DNA of 64,000 bases. Source: Ifrita kowaldi (Eukaryota; Chordata; Aves; Passeriformes; Cinclosomatidae). The notes under the pieces were generated by a model. It did no database searches. It had not been told where the DNA came from and was given only the letters and a program-made list of their open reading frames with translations. This document shows positions 38,690-52,185 of the stretch, one piece after another. The position numbers were made by a program, and so were the translations under genes. The stretch covers positions 392,268-456,267 of the forward strand of contig VZRS01014475.1 of assembly GCA_013398055.1 (NCBI GenBank). The letters run 5' to 3'. The first letter of the stretch is position 1. Each line of letters opens with the position of its first letter.

Positions 38690-40946
38690 TAGGTACAACT
38701 ACAGTTTGGCTTGGTGTTTTCCTGAGAAGAAATATATTGGTAAAGGCTTTCTTTAAAAATTCTGTTTAAAGATGCCTTGGCCTTGTAACAGTCTTTCATA
38801 AAACAACATTTTGCCTGCTTGTTTCCTACACCCCCAAAGGCAAGGTTATTCTTTACACCAACAGACAGAAGACTTCGTGAAAGAAATGACACTAATGATG
38901 AGCAGTGAATGAGCACACTCCTTAGTGTGTTCTTACCTCTGAAAAAGCTCACTGATGATAATGCAAGGACTATAGTGGATGTAGGCAATACACACACTTC
39001 ATAATCCCAGACAAAACCAGAATCAGAGACGCATGTAAGAAGCTATCCCTCACATTTTTATAAATGACTGATTTGAAAAAAACATAAGGATATTTCATAG
39101 GTTTCTGCAATAATGTGGAATATTTGCTTTCCGTGCAACAGAGCAAAACTGTGAAGTTGTGAAGACTGAAAATACACATACTGCTAAGAAATACACTGTA
39201 GAAATTGCTGGAATGAGACAGTATTCACATTGCTCTTATTTAAAAACCATTTGGGGTTTGTACATAGTTCATGTGATTCAAGAAGTCGCTATTATCGTTA
39301 ATCATGTTTTCACGCTGTATTCACTGTGCTAGGTCTATCGTATTTCTAGACAAAGCTTAAGGCAGGCAAATACAAATTTTTATCTGACCTACGGAAATGG
39401 AAAAGAGGCAGAGGATGAGCAGGAATCTACTACTTTAGGAACAACGACATTCCTTTGGTGGAGTGTTTTACACAACAGCCACAGTGGCACAGTTCTGACA
39501 GCAGCTCGTCAGCATCTATGGTTCCCTTTGTGTTCCACTGCTTGTACTTCATTAATTGGTAGCACTCAGTGAGGTTAAGAATGAAAAAAACCCCATATCT
39601 TGGGGATTTTAAAATTTTGTTTTCACTAGTTGATACTAAATTCTGCATCCAGCCACTTTGATTTGCAAGGTAAGTTACTGCTCATTTAAACTCAGAAACC
39701 AAATGCGGTTCAGAGAGGTTCATTTTTCCATAAATTGGCGTTCTTGGTCCCTTGACATGTGGATCCGTAATAAACTGATGTTCCAAATTTTCATTGCGTG
39801 CAGTCTGTTTCATATAATTGGGGATGGGTATGACGTGTTTTGATGCATGTAAGACATATTCTTTTTTGGGATTCATTTAAATCCATCCCAGTTTAGAAGA
39901 AGCAACTTGTCTCACAGCTTTGTAGGTGCCATGTATGAAGTGCATTGTCTTCTCAGCTCATTTACTGTTAGGCAGGTGGTCACCTAACAAACCGTCAGAA
40001 TAATTGGCTTGAAAAAAGAACCTTGTGTCTGTCAGGAGGGAGGACAATAATTAACAACATATGGAAAGAGTTGCTTTTACTACAGGGATGAAAGGTACCA
40101 TGGTAAAACAGGATGTGGGCAAATGTATGCTCCAGTTGTCTCTGTCTGTGGTTTGTGTCAGCCTGTGTCTGTCCAGGAGGTTCTGGCTTATGGTGTGTCC
40201 AGATGATAGTCAGAATAATTAATGGGTTTTTTTGAAAGTAGAAACCATAAAACAAGCTTATAACTAGAGCAGTTCATTGATTCTAGTTGTAGGATTCTGG
40301 CCTACTATAATTCCATAGAAATGACTTTGAATTTTGCAGGAAGTACCTTTATTTTCCATTTCACCCAACTGTCAGAAATACTGGGTACACATTTTTCAAT
40401 TTTGTATGTTCATACTTCCTGACACTTTTTCTAGAATCTGAAAAGTGATAGAAAATACTGGAACAATCTGTGTATGATTTGTGAGCTATCTTTGAAACGG
40501 CATTTTTTCTAGCTGCCACCGCTGCAAAAAACCAACCCTACTGCAATGATAAGCGTAAACCTGAATTTCTCCAAAGCGCTTAACTTTAATCTATTTGATA
40601 TCATCTAGAATTCCGGAGGATTTCAGCTCAGATTAAAAATATTTTTTTTTTAACATGGAAAGTCATGCAAATTGATAAATGGGTCTTACGACATCCTGCC
40701 TGGGATGACCAAGTCATGCATATGGTAGAGTTTATCACGTATCTCACACAAAGCAAGGCAATGCTTGATAAGCACTTTTATTGGGTAATTACTTTTTTTT
40801 GTTTTACATTTGCAAATAAAGCAGATTGATTTCCATCTTGAAGTAATTTACTAACACATTATAAACTCGTCAAACGCTAATGTGGTACAGTATGCCATTT
40901 CCTGTTTACTAAGTAATCCTTTGGCTGTCTGCTCTGTGTTTTTCAG

Positions 40947-41130
40947 GTTGAACCTGGAATTGCTCTCTGCCAGGGATGTCATGGAGCCTGGCGTCAGAGC
41001 CCTCCACCCGAAGGAAAACATTGCCTCCTTGGCTTGACTTCTTGCAAATACAAGCCACGGTGGATTCCCAAGTCCCAGTTTGCAGGCCCAAGCTGGAACA
41101 TGCATAGGTGTTCCAGGGAACTATTAAAAG
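40947..41130 (+). CDS. Weak candidate exon (unrecognised)
   Basis: The acceptor TGTGTTTTTCAG ends at 40946 and a donor TAAAAG|GTAAAA lies at 41131. The frame starting at 40947 is fully open for 61 codons, with a cysteine-containing stretch (ALCQGCHGAW). The frame starting at 40948 reads LNLELLSARDVMEP and reaches a stop after about 29 codons. With two plausible frames and open minus-strand frames over the same DNA, this may reflect local GC content and not coding. Confidence 0.15.
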
Positions 41131-41257
41131 GTAAAAATGCTATCAGATTCATGTCGTGCGATGTTTCTGGCTATTTATCAGATTTTTTTTTTTCATTAAG
41201 CATTTGTTTGTGAAAATTATTTGGGATGTATATGAAACTTGTTCTTATTTTCTTCAG

Positions 41258-41365
41258 CATGAACAGCAGGTGTCCTTTAAAGAAAGGACCCAGGTCTTTT
41301 CTAGCACAAGGTCATCTATTGCATCAGGAATTTATGGAAACAGCAACAATGAAATGATCTTATAG
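41258..41365 (+). CDS. Weak candidate terminal exon (unrecognised)
   Basis: After the acceptor TTATTTTCTTCAG, 35 codons are open (starting HEQQVSFKERTQVF, ending YGNSNNEMIL) and close with TAG at 41363-41365. Serine- and polar-rich, like many protein tails. It does not join in frame to the fully open reading of 40947-41130. The family is unknown. Confidence 0.15.
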   Translation, partial: HEQQVSFKERTQVFSSTRSSIASGIYGNSNNEMIL

Positions 41366-44300
41366 GAACAGCAGAAAAAGGGAAAAATGCCCTTCGGAGC
41401 CTTAAAGGTTCACTGAACAGTAATTTAAAAGGATTTGAATCCAGTTACTCATGACATTTCCCATGCCAATTCAAAGCTGGCCTGCTCTTTCTTCACTTTT
41501 TTTTCATTTTATTAGTGTATGCTTTTACAGGAAATGAGTTAACATAAATCATATCACAGACAAGATAAGCAACAAAGTCACTGGAAGTAACATGCTAGGG
41601 TAAACAAGAATCAGACTAAAGGAATCCTTGCCATATGGGGCACTCTCAAAAGGCATATAAAATCCCCTGATAAATGAAGTATTTATGGTACTGTATTTCA
41701 TATGACAGCAAGAGTGAATTCATCCTTTTAGGAAGGGATATTAAGACAGTCCTTTGAGTGGTGGGTCATGAGTGGGAGAGGCAGTGACTTAATTTCCACC
41801 TTGAGTATCCTAGAGGAAAGGAGAAGATGCGTATGCACCTCCTACTGCATTGGAGCTCACACAGCAAAGCCATACAAATTCTCCTTACCACAACAAAAAA
41901 ACTGGACATGTGTAATAAAAACACATGGGCAGTTTTTTAATATTATAATTTTTTCATAATTTTTATGGTTTCTTTTGTCCTGAATGGTTGTACTATTCTA
42001 CATCTTTTCTTGTACAGAGTTTGTTTTTTATTCACTTCTGTTTTATCGCCTTAACTGTGTGGGAGTTGGAGCTACCTGTGAGCAAACAAGGATAAAAGTA
42101 TTTTCTTCTGTCAGTCTGGATGACGGAAAAAAACTATCTGTGCATTTTTGGTGGAGATTTGGTTAGGACTTGCCCACTTACCTACTTTATAACAAATTTT
42201 CAAGGATGAACTACTGACAGCTGAGTGAATATTTAATAAAAATTGTGAACTTGCTTCAGTGACAAGTGAAACAGTTTGTATAAACATTTTTGGAAGACAA
42301 ATATCTGCTTGCAATGAGAACTGTACAGTGGGAATTGTCTGGGTTTCAGTGGTCTGCAGGAGTAATGACATCAATAAGTGCAATATTGCATACTTGTGTA
42401 TGATACATATACTTGTTTCCTCACAGTGATGCTATCATAAACATAATTAATACAAAATGGGCTAAGGCCCTAAAACCTAAATTTCTGAGTGATACTCTGC
42501 AGCGTGTACCAATCTGAAGATATTATAGAGCAAAAACTAGTGTGCTTTTTTAGTTCTCAGCTGTTCACAGCAATAAAACTAGAAAGCACACTGACAACAG
42601 CTATAGCCAAAGTTCCTTAAAATTCAGTTTACAGGCCCAGGCTGCTGAGGCATATGCAGAGTTCATGTAAATACTGTCGTGCTTTATAAAGCAGAGCAAA
42701 GTGGTGCTGGAGGAAGCAAAAAGGGGGAAAGAAAGACTGATACTAGGACACCATAAAGAAAGGTGCCTGTAGAGAAAAGCTGATGCTCCCTGAAAATTTT
42801 GTTAGGCTTGTGGTTTTCTTAATCCTCAGAGCTCTTTCATGATACATTCTGTTAGAGCCTTTTAAAAGGGATGAAGGAAGAAGTTTGTTTCCCTGTCACT
42901 TTCAGCATAAATGAGCTGTTGTTAGACTGTTTTCAATAAAACCAAGATAATATTATAAATGGTTGACAAAGAAGCATCAGATAGCTTTTTTGGCTGGTCG
43001 GCAGCTCACTCCAGTGAAACACATACAGAGAGGTTGTCTGGGAGCAAGCATTGTGTTCTGGGGTGCTCTGACAACACCCCTTCTTGCCCCAGTGCTTGCC
43101 CAGTGGCTTGAGTACTTTCATGATGAATTCTGAGTGCCTTGTCCCCAGCAGGGACCACAGGTGACTTTGCTGTTCTGCTGTTCTCACCAACACTGGGAAG
43201 GGAATGCTCTGCAGTCATCCTCTGAAACAAATCCCCAGCAATGTGATGTGTCATGGAATTTGTGTATTCATGACCAGAAGCACTTGGGGTTTAGGTTTTC
43301 CATCTTACTCATACAATTACAGCTCTTGCAGCACGTAACTCTTAAGACCAAGATGACAAATGCTGTGAACTCCTTAGAGGAGAAGGGTGCTCTTCAACCT
43401 CTTACCCTGTGAAATCCAGTACAGTCCCTTATGGAGGTGACATGACCACAGGCAGGAAAATGATAAGTTATTTTTCTACCTTGTACATCAATAATGTTAA
43501 AGTGGAGGATTTGTGGCTTGCCTGACATATCTTAAAAAGGTGGCTTGGGGAAGATGTAAAAAATAATTGCCATGATGTTTTTGTAGAGAGTTGTCTTGGA
43601 TGTAATTATTGATTCTCAAATGTGGTTGTTTTCTTTTTCTCCTGGAACAAAAATGTTGTTATTAAGTTGAAAAGAATGGAGTAACAAGCTAATGAAGGGA
43701 AAGAAACAAACAATCTGCTAAGCTCGCATGAAGGCAGCGGCAGTTCATAATTTTTTAATACTGTTTCTCATTTATATATTTTTTGTACCATTTTTTTCTC
43801 ATGAAATAAGCATGGATGAAACACTGTAAATTTGGTCCAAATGTAAAAGTTCTTCAGTACCTGCCCACACTTGGAAACTGTAGCAATGAGAGTTGCTGCA
43901 CACGGATGAAATGTTGTTATGTTTCATAACACATACGAATGTTTCTGACCCTTTGAAGAGAAAAGGTCAATGCCAGTTCTTACAAAAGCAAGGACTGTGG
44001 CCAAGTGACTTTGGCTGGAACTTGCATGGGCCTACAGATGCACCTTAGTGTTGGCCTGTAGCAAACACATAGATATTCCCATTTTATTAAAGAAAAACAT
44101 AGACATGCCTCCCCCTCTCCCCCAGATCTTCCAGATCTGCTTAGCGGGGCTAGATTTTTCTCCTACTCTTTGTGATCTGGATGGTTACCGACTGGGGATC
44201 GAGATGAGATCACCAAACACGTTTTTCCATGGGTGACCTAAATCTGAAGCTGTTATCTTCCCCAGCTGAACAAGCAGTAGAAAATAAAAACAAAAGCAAG

Positions 44301-46270
44301 TACTAAAGAAAACTTCTTGGCTTTAAAATTTTTAAAGAGGAAGCAAGCTGTAGCTGAGAAGCAAGTTTCCAAAACAAAGATCTCCTTAGAGTAATACATT
44401 TGACACTTTGCCACAGTCAGAGCTCTGTACATGCCTGGGAAACCCTTGCAAAGTTCAGTTTAAGGAACGTGTGGTTGGTGAACTTGATGCATTGATGGGG
44501 GATGATCGACTTACTGTGTGCAGTGCAGAGGCTTGAGGGACTGGCTGGCCCCCTTCACTTCTCCCACAGTAGTGATGATACTTGCACATCAGAATAAAAC
44601 AGGCTATTCTTTTGCACTGCAGCTGGAATGCCTCCCCTGTTGCCCCCCAGTGACTGCAGCTGAGCTGAGCTGTTATGAATGTGTCTGCTGAGAGCTATAA
44701 ATGTCATGCCCTCAATGACATGTCCTCCTGGCTAGGTGGAATTCATTCTTCAGAGCGACCTGAGGAGAGGACCACTGCCTTCCTTCCCAGGCCGTTTCTG
44801 CCAGAGAAACAGCATGAGGCTGTAAATGCATATTGAGGAGTTGTTGGGAGGTCCCTTGGCTCTCTTTTTTTCTCTGTCTTGGCTGCTCTAGACTGTGGCT
44901 CCAGATCCTCCTCCAGTGGGAAAAGATAGAGTTATGCTTCTGCCTAATTTCTGTGAGACCAAATCTGAAAAAAGAGCTATTTTTTCATTTCCCCATATGT
45001 ACTGGTGCAGGGCCATTGCGGGGCAATGAAGTGGTTCTTTGACATGATGAAGAGATTAGACGTATCATCACTTGTGTTTTGCTACTCCATCTTCTTTCCC
45101 AGAGGTTGCTTTATAATGTAAAGCACAGTAAAACCAGAAGACGTGGAGGATTTGAGGAGAAAAGCTGTAGGTAATGAATTTCTTTTCCCTGTCTGTGGAC
45201 ATGTCTGGGATATAACATGGAGGGTGATGATACTCCATGGTCAGCAGCAACACCTTTGCTGCCATGCATTGCATCCTCGGATTGCTTCCCTCCACAGGCA
45301 TGTGTAATGGATGACAGTGTGCTCTCTACCTAGATGCTTTTTTTCCTGAGATGCTGTTTAATCCTTGTTTTATGTAGGTTTCCTGCATATTTGTGACTGA
45401 TGAATACCATGTTCCTCCCAGGGACTGTTCTGGTGTTGGTGGCTTTTTTTGCCTTTCCCTCCACTGTTGCCAAGGAAAATTAGGGAACAGCTTTTCTGTT
45501 CTGTGGTTAAATCCTCCTGGTGTCCATTGAAGTAAAGCAGGTGCATGCTGGTGTCTTGTCAGATGAGGATCTGTCCTCTCTGTGTCCTTTGAGGAAAAAC
45601 GGTGCAGAAAGTCAAAAGCTGGAGTGCTGCCCAGCAATCTTAATTTCTGCCTTGAACACAGCTGCGAGACAATTTTCCTGGAGAAACTACTAGGTTGACA
45701 AATACCACTGAGTAGCCTGTTTGGGAATTCTACCACAATAAATAAGCCATTTTGTTCACGCCTGAGGCTCTCAGATCTGTACCACACGTACCTCTCCTCT
45801 TGTCAGGCTTAGGGTTGGATTCCCTGTGTTTGCCTCTGTACTCTTACCTCCACAGCTGTTAGCCATTACTCTGCATTCTGTTTGTCTATCTTTTAGCTGA
45901 AGGAAAATTTTTTTTTTTGCTTGATTTAATTTGACTGGGATAAAGTAATTATGCAGAAACCACGATATCTCTGACGGTAAGCAGACTGTACAGAATATAA
46001 CTGTCTAAGCAGAAATGGGTAAAACTTGGTTTTATGCTCCTTCTGTAGGGGATGTGACATTTTTGGCATCGTGTCTGCATTTTTGTGTGTATTTTTTCAC
46101 CTAGGAAACCCCATCTCTTCCCACCCATCAAGTTTCCTGAAACTTCAGCATTTGCGGTTGATTGAAATTGGTACTTTGAGGCCCAAAAGAAATTTAAACA
46201 AAAATATTGTAAGTAAAGTTGTCAAAAATCCTTGTAGTTTACCATGTTTGTTTGAACTGTTTTATTACAG

Positions 46271-46422
46271 TTGGATGCCCCATCCCTGGAAGCATTTAAG
46301 GCCAGGTTGGATGGGGCCTTGAGCAACTTGGTCTATGGGAGATGTCCATGCCTATGTAGGGTTGGAACTAGATTATCTTTAAGGTCCCTTACAATCCAAA
46401 CCATTCTATGGTTTTATGATTG
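46271..46422 (+). mobile_element. CR1 3' end fragment, plus strand
   Basis: Starts TTGGATGCCCCATCCCTGGA, then AGGCCAGGTTGGATGGGGCC, GGTTGGAACTAGATTATC, and ends CCATTCTATGGTTTTATGA. This is the CR1 3' UTR in normal order. 5'-truncated to about 150 bp, no coding part. Confidence 0.95.
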
Positions 46423-49400
46423 TACATTATGGATATGCTATGTAAGAGTGTATCGACTATGTAAGTGCCTTACTCAAGTCTGTTTGATACAAATGAAGTG
46501 TTTGTAGTACTTAATTTGCATTTTCAGAACACAGTTGGTAATCTAAGATCCTTTCAAAAGATAAAATATATCCAAAAGCTGTGGTCTCCATGTAGCTAAA
46601 ATGTTACTAGAGGTTGGACTTGCAGAAATGCCTACTGACTGAGAACATGGCTTCCCACCCAAAGACATTTCAAAAGGTCTAACACCCTGGAAAACACATT
46701 CAATCCATCTTAAAAGAAAACCTAATTACTTCTGAAGATCTTGTTCTGAAAGGTGAGTTAAAGCCTGTTGTTCCATGTAATCACACAAATGTGTTTTGTA
46801 AGCTTTCCTTAAAAATGTCCAGCTGGCCTGAGCCAAGCTGCTCCGGCCTGCAGAGCACAGCACTGCTGCTGGGATGCTCCCAGCGAACCTGGTGGGACTC
46901 CAGCGCTCTCGTAGAGCTGGATGTGGAACTGACTTCAGTGGGGCTGGGAGCGCTGGCAAGAACTCTAAGAGTTACATCTTTCCACTTCAGAAACTCAAGG
47001 GAGATATTAAACATCCGCTTGATCAGCAGCAAACTCCCTGCTCCAATTCTCACTCAAAGGATGTCATGTCTAATGGAGCTGAACTGCCAGAAAGCTGCAC
47101 CTGAGTGAGGAGGATTTCTGCCTCAGGTTAGTCCCCAGTCCAGATCCAGAAGAACTGCCAGAGGAGGGAGCCAAACTTCATTTCTGTTTGTAATATTTAT
47201 TTTGCTGCTGTTTTTTGCTGCACTTCTTCACTTTCTGCTTCCTTTGTGGTAGGAGGAAGCCAGGTACAGAACAGTGCTCATGAACTACTTCTACCCGACG
47301 GTCCTGCTTTAGATTCCCTGCCTGTGAGTTGGTATGGGAAGGGAGATACTCTGCCCTCCTCAACCAGAAGACATAGTAGAGCAGCTGTTCCCAGTAACAA
47401 TAATGACACTATTGCTGAGACAAACATTTTCACAATGATGCATGGGAACGCTAAATCCAAACCACATTGTTTAGCTAATGCATGCTTTCGCTCTGCTAAA
47501 GGGGAATGTCACATAACTGAAAGTAAATTGAAGAGATCAGAGTTTAGAAAATATGACAAAGTTGAAAACTTAAAGCTGTAATACACAGTAACATCCTTTA
47601 GCAGTGAAATCAATGATCCAAAGTGGTGTGTGTATGTGTATTTTATGGCAGCTTATTAGGTATGACTCGCCTCTGGCCAGTCCAGTGAACAGACACTGTT
47701 GTGAGTAAGGAATGCTTTCTGCCAAGCACTTCAGAGAAACTGAGCATAGGATATAGATCTCCTTTCCCACAGAACATATCAGGCATTGCAACATATCGTA
47801 GATATGTCAGACTGTAGGTATGGTTTCTGGCATTTTTCTTTAATCTGCTCTCCCAGCTGGGACTAATGAAACACTGCTCTCAAGGCGTGTGCGTGCACAT
47901 GTGTTCAGAGAGTCCTCACACGCTGTTTTAATAAGGTAATACTTTTATTTTCCTTAGCAAGAGGAGAGGTACTTGCCTTCCGTAGTGATGCGATGCAACA
48001 GCTTAGAGAAAGGAAAGCTAAAGATGAATGGAGACCCGAAACATTTAATTCACAAATTAATTACTGAGCTAGTGATATCTACCTTAATATTGTGACAGCC
48101 TTGCTGCTGGCGCTTTCAAAATAACTGATATGGGTTTGAAAGGTTGTTGGAGAGCCTTTTCCTTCTGGCACCGTTTTGCAGAGATTGCTAAGTTTAGATC
48201 ACAAGAATGCAAAGTTACTCAATCAAACACAGAAGTCTGCAAAGTTCATGCAATAAATGGAGATAAAAATGGGGTTTCATTTCTTACCAGAGGATCATGG
48301 TCAACTTCCCCACTTCCTCCTCACTGTGCCTGTGCTGTAAGTTCTGGGCAACGGTGATTCTACCAGGTCTGATCAAAGCTAGAAACACCTTTGGCAATGG
48401 TTTGAAGGCTTCATCTGAACTCAGCCAGCAAAGAAATAAAAAGGGGAGGGGAAGTACATTAAGGACTTGAAAACTATTTTTAGGTGTGCAGACTAGGGAG
48501 CTGACAGCAATATCTGAAGGCAATACCAAAGTGCCTTTGTGATTACTTGGTTTTCATGTTAGAGGGTAGAGTCTGTCAGCACATTGATTGTTTTTACTGT
48601 CCAGCCTTCTGCTTTTGAAGAGCTGCTCTAGTTAATTTCAATGATGCACTATACAGTAATCTTTCCTATTAAAATAAATGGAATTCAGTACTTTCAACAA
48701 AAGCCCTGGACGTTATGATCCTCCCATGCATTGTCAGGGTCCTGGGGCACTGTAGCTCATGAATAACACAGATGGAAGAAGGTTTATAGAGTCTGTGGCA
48801 GTGGTTTTATTTCATATCCGAAGTGTGAAAAGTTTCTTCCAAAGAACAACATTATATGATACTTTTAAAATAAGTAGGCCTGTTTGGCCTTAGAAATAAT
48901 TGTGCAGGTGCTGTAGGACTTTGCGACGGAGCCCTTTGCAGGGAAAACCGGAGTGTTGCAGAGGCCGTGTGCTAACCCAAAAAGCCAAATTAAAAACGTA
49001 TGCAGCCACACTGCAGCATGTGGGTGGCTTTTAGGCAAGTGCAGAGTGTTGTTAAATGTCGAAATCAAATATAAGCATGGGGAAAACTGGTGTGTGAATG
49101 GAAAGACTGATCGCATACTTGCCCTGCTGTTTAAATGTGTGGTAGGCTCCTCTGATATTGAAAGTCTGCCTAGTAGCAAGCCAGCTTGTAGGGAAATACA
49201 AATCTGGTTTTAAGTTTTCATCCTTTTCTAAAATCCAGCCTTTCTGCAGGTTTGAAAAATAAGGTTTGCATTTACAATTTATTAACGGCTGCCTTTGCAT
49301 TTTCATGTTGAGGCTGTGGACTTGCTGTCTGCTCATTCACCCTGACGATGTTGCCTATAAAACCTGACAACTGGCAACTTAAGTAATGAGTAACTTCAAA

Positions 49401-52131
49401 ACATGGGTAATAACTTCTGAGGTAGAAGAAATCTCTGGATTGTAGATTTGAAAACTGAGGTACAGAGATTTAATATTTGCTCAGTGTCCTTTGAAAAGCT
49501 GTGACATAGACAGAATTTGATCTTTGCTCTGGAAAACCTCAGCCTAGTACTTGAAAATGACCTTTTTATAATCTTTTAGGTAAAAAGCCAAAAATTCATG
49601 CAACGTTCCCTCTTCATTTGAAGAATGAAATATTAAGTAAACAGTAGTGACTTAGTCTGCCTAACCTGAAACAACCCTGTAACCCTGTGATTTTATTGTG
49701 TAAGACGAAGAACTGGTTGATTTAAAACAGTTCCTGGTATGTGATGACCTAGTCCTTATCTACTGTCTAGCTCACCATATGCAGAATACTATTTTTTACA
49801 ATTTTAAAAAAGCACAACACTATTTGAAGTTGGGCAAATGATTGCATTGGACATTGGCCAAGCAACAGATAAAATCTGCTTAAAAAAACCCAACCAATCA
49901 ACCAACCAAACAAAAAAACCAACAAAAAACCCCCAAACCAGCAGGTACTTTTGATTGATTAATGCAGGAGAAATAAGCCTAAAGCTTTCTAAAGTAAACT
50001 AAAAACAATGCTTCAGGTTCTTTAATCCTTCCTTCTCTCCCTGTCCCATTGTGTAGCTATTTTATCCATTCAGTTTAGGAGAGTTTAGTTCCTGCCCTGA
50101 ATGCTTTTGCCAGTTGCATCACCTCTTAATGTTCCTTCTGTTCATTTGCAGCTACTTTGGAGCTGCAGTTCCTTTTATGTCACTCACCCAATATTTAGAA
50201 TTTGTAATTTCCTCAGATAATTGGCCATCTTGACAAGAAGAGTGACACAATCAGCTGTCAGATACTTTTCATTCCTGAATTCCATGCCAAAACTGACATG
50301 TAGATATTGGGATAATAATGTGTTATCTTAATTAGGTGTATCTCCATGACACATGCTTTATAACAGATAGAGCCTATGAAACTACTGCAATGCCTTGCCA
50401 GGGTATCTTTGAAATGAGATTCCCTACTTAAGAGTTTTCTTCCTTCTTAAATAAATAAAGAGTAAACGAACAATTGCAGAGTCCAAGTCTGAATCCTAGC
50501 ACTTCCTGTTAAACCTCACAAAATAGTGCAAGAAACATGTTTGGTCTGCTTTCTAAGGCTTGATGATGTGATAGGAAGGATGTTGTATGTAACATCAAAG
50601 AATGATGTTGTTATACCTCTGAAGCCTGACTTCTGGAAGTCCAAGTGAAATAATGTATGCTCATTTTTCTCCTGAGTATGGCAGTTTTTAATAGGCTTGG
50701 ATTCTTATCAGAAATGTTCCAACGATTTGCTTCATTGTGTTTGTGTGTGCTTTTTTTGACTATCCAGATTTCTCTCACACTTTTCAAAGTTCTGTTAAGT
50801 GACTCCCTGCTGGGTTTAGTTAAGAGCGGTGCCGAGCAAATTGCAAGCTGCCAAAACCAGCCAACAAACCACTGGTGATGAGCAAATGTTTCTGCTCTTT
50901 CAGCTCATGGTGAATGTTGCTGTTTTCTTAATTCCAGCATCATGTTGAAGTGGAAAATGGTGCAGTCTGGACTACAGACAGACCTGAACAGTGTTTTGGA
51001 CCTGAGCATGCAGAGTCTGGCTGAGGATCAGGGTGGATCATAACTTTCACACTTGCTGTCTATATATGTTAGGATTAAAGTCTTGGGAGTATTCCTGGCC
51101 CAGTGATCATTCTTGAAGTAGACTTCTTGGAGCTGTGCATGATGATCTCGTAGCAGAATTTAGATCTGTGTATTTACGTCTCACTTAGAAGGATTACAGA
51201 CATTTTTTGTGAAAGACTGTAGAATGTGAACCTTTAGAGAGTCCCACAGAACAAAGTGTGTAATGCACAAAAGGTAATTCATAGGGAATGACTGGATTAG
51301 TTTCTTCTCTATATCCTCTGCTGCAGTGAATATATTGTGAGTATATTGTGTTTTCCTCCATTTCCTCCTCCAAATGTAGTCTGAGTGGAATAGGTCTTGC
51401 CTGTTGTAGCATGACTTTTTAGTGTGTTCTCATCACTGTCCTCAAAACCAAGTCCTTTAATAGTCTATGCTACATGTCCATATGCTGGCATGCATGTGGT
51501 AAGAGGCTTAGGGAGGATCAGTGACTTTCTCAGGAGGTGTGAGCCCAGGGCAAAGTGTTTTCTCAGCCATTAGCTCTGCTGCAGTGTTGCACTTACCTTA
51601 ATATCTGGAAGAGGTTTTATTAAAACCAAAGCCAGTCAGATATTAAATTGAGACAAATAAAGTTTTGATAGTTAGGAAGAATACCCAATCCCTTCTTAGT
51701 TCTGTGAATGGGATGTGCACATTTAAGGTAGGAGCAGGTGACAGTCTCCTAGTGGCTGTGCCACTAATTTCCTTCAGAACTGATGTTTTTCCACAAGTTA
51801 TACTTGCACAGGCATACTTATTCATAAAAATCCCATTGAGAACCTTAGATGAGAGACCAAAGCCATTGAAAAATTGCAGACTTCAAGACTACATGATGAA
51901 ACAACTGACCATTTCAGGAGAAAGGGGACTTCTCTCCAATGTTAACTCACGGGAGGTGGAGGTGATAGGATAGTTTTCTTCAAATGTGTGTTCCAGATCT
52001 GTACAAAAATGCAGAGGTAGATTCTTCCAGAATATCTTGCTTTAAATGGTATTTCATAATAAAGGACTTGAACCTAGTTCTTCCATATCCAGTCCCTAGG
52101 ATCTTTTGGATCAGGCACGCATGTTTTCTTA
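46423..52131. other. Non-coding stretch
   Basis: AT-rich, with no gene supported. GC is raised at 46810-46960 and ORFs there overlap on both strands, but I see no domain or splice pair. The A/C-rich block at 49881 is listed separately. Confidence 0.55.
49881..49939. repeat. A/C-only low-complexity block
   Basis: About 59 bases built almost only of A and C in AACC, CAAC and A6-7 units. It could be an expanded A-rich tail or a decayed (CAAC)n satellite. No retroposed sequence is recognisable upstream. Confidence 0.8.
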
Positions 52132-52185
52132 GAATAACAGAGTCACAGAATCATTAAAATTGCTAAAGACCTCCATGTAAGTCCT
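52132..52185 (-). mobile_element. Very short CR1 3' end, minus strand
   Basis: Plus strand reads AGAGTCACAGAATCATTAAA then GCTAAAGACCTCCATG. This is a decayed reverse complement of the CR1 3' terminus (ATCACAGAATCATTAAGGTTGG, AAAGACCTC). Only about 50 bp remain recognisable, so the upstream limit is uncertain. Confidence 0.65.

Larger units (their letters stand above)
38690..46270. other. Non-coding stretch with two weak exon-like ORFs
   Basis: No CR1 or RNA gene recognised. The segment 40947-41365 is locally more GC-rich and has exon-like features, listed separately. A minus-strand ORF at 45326-45787 (153 codons) has no recognisable domain and I do not call it. Confidence 0.55.

Noticed and set aside
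45326..45787. 153-codon minus-strand ORF
   Set aside because: No domain or signal recognised, no promoter or splice context, and composition like the surrounding non-coding DNA.
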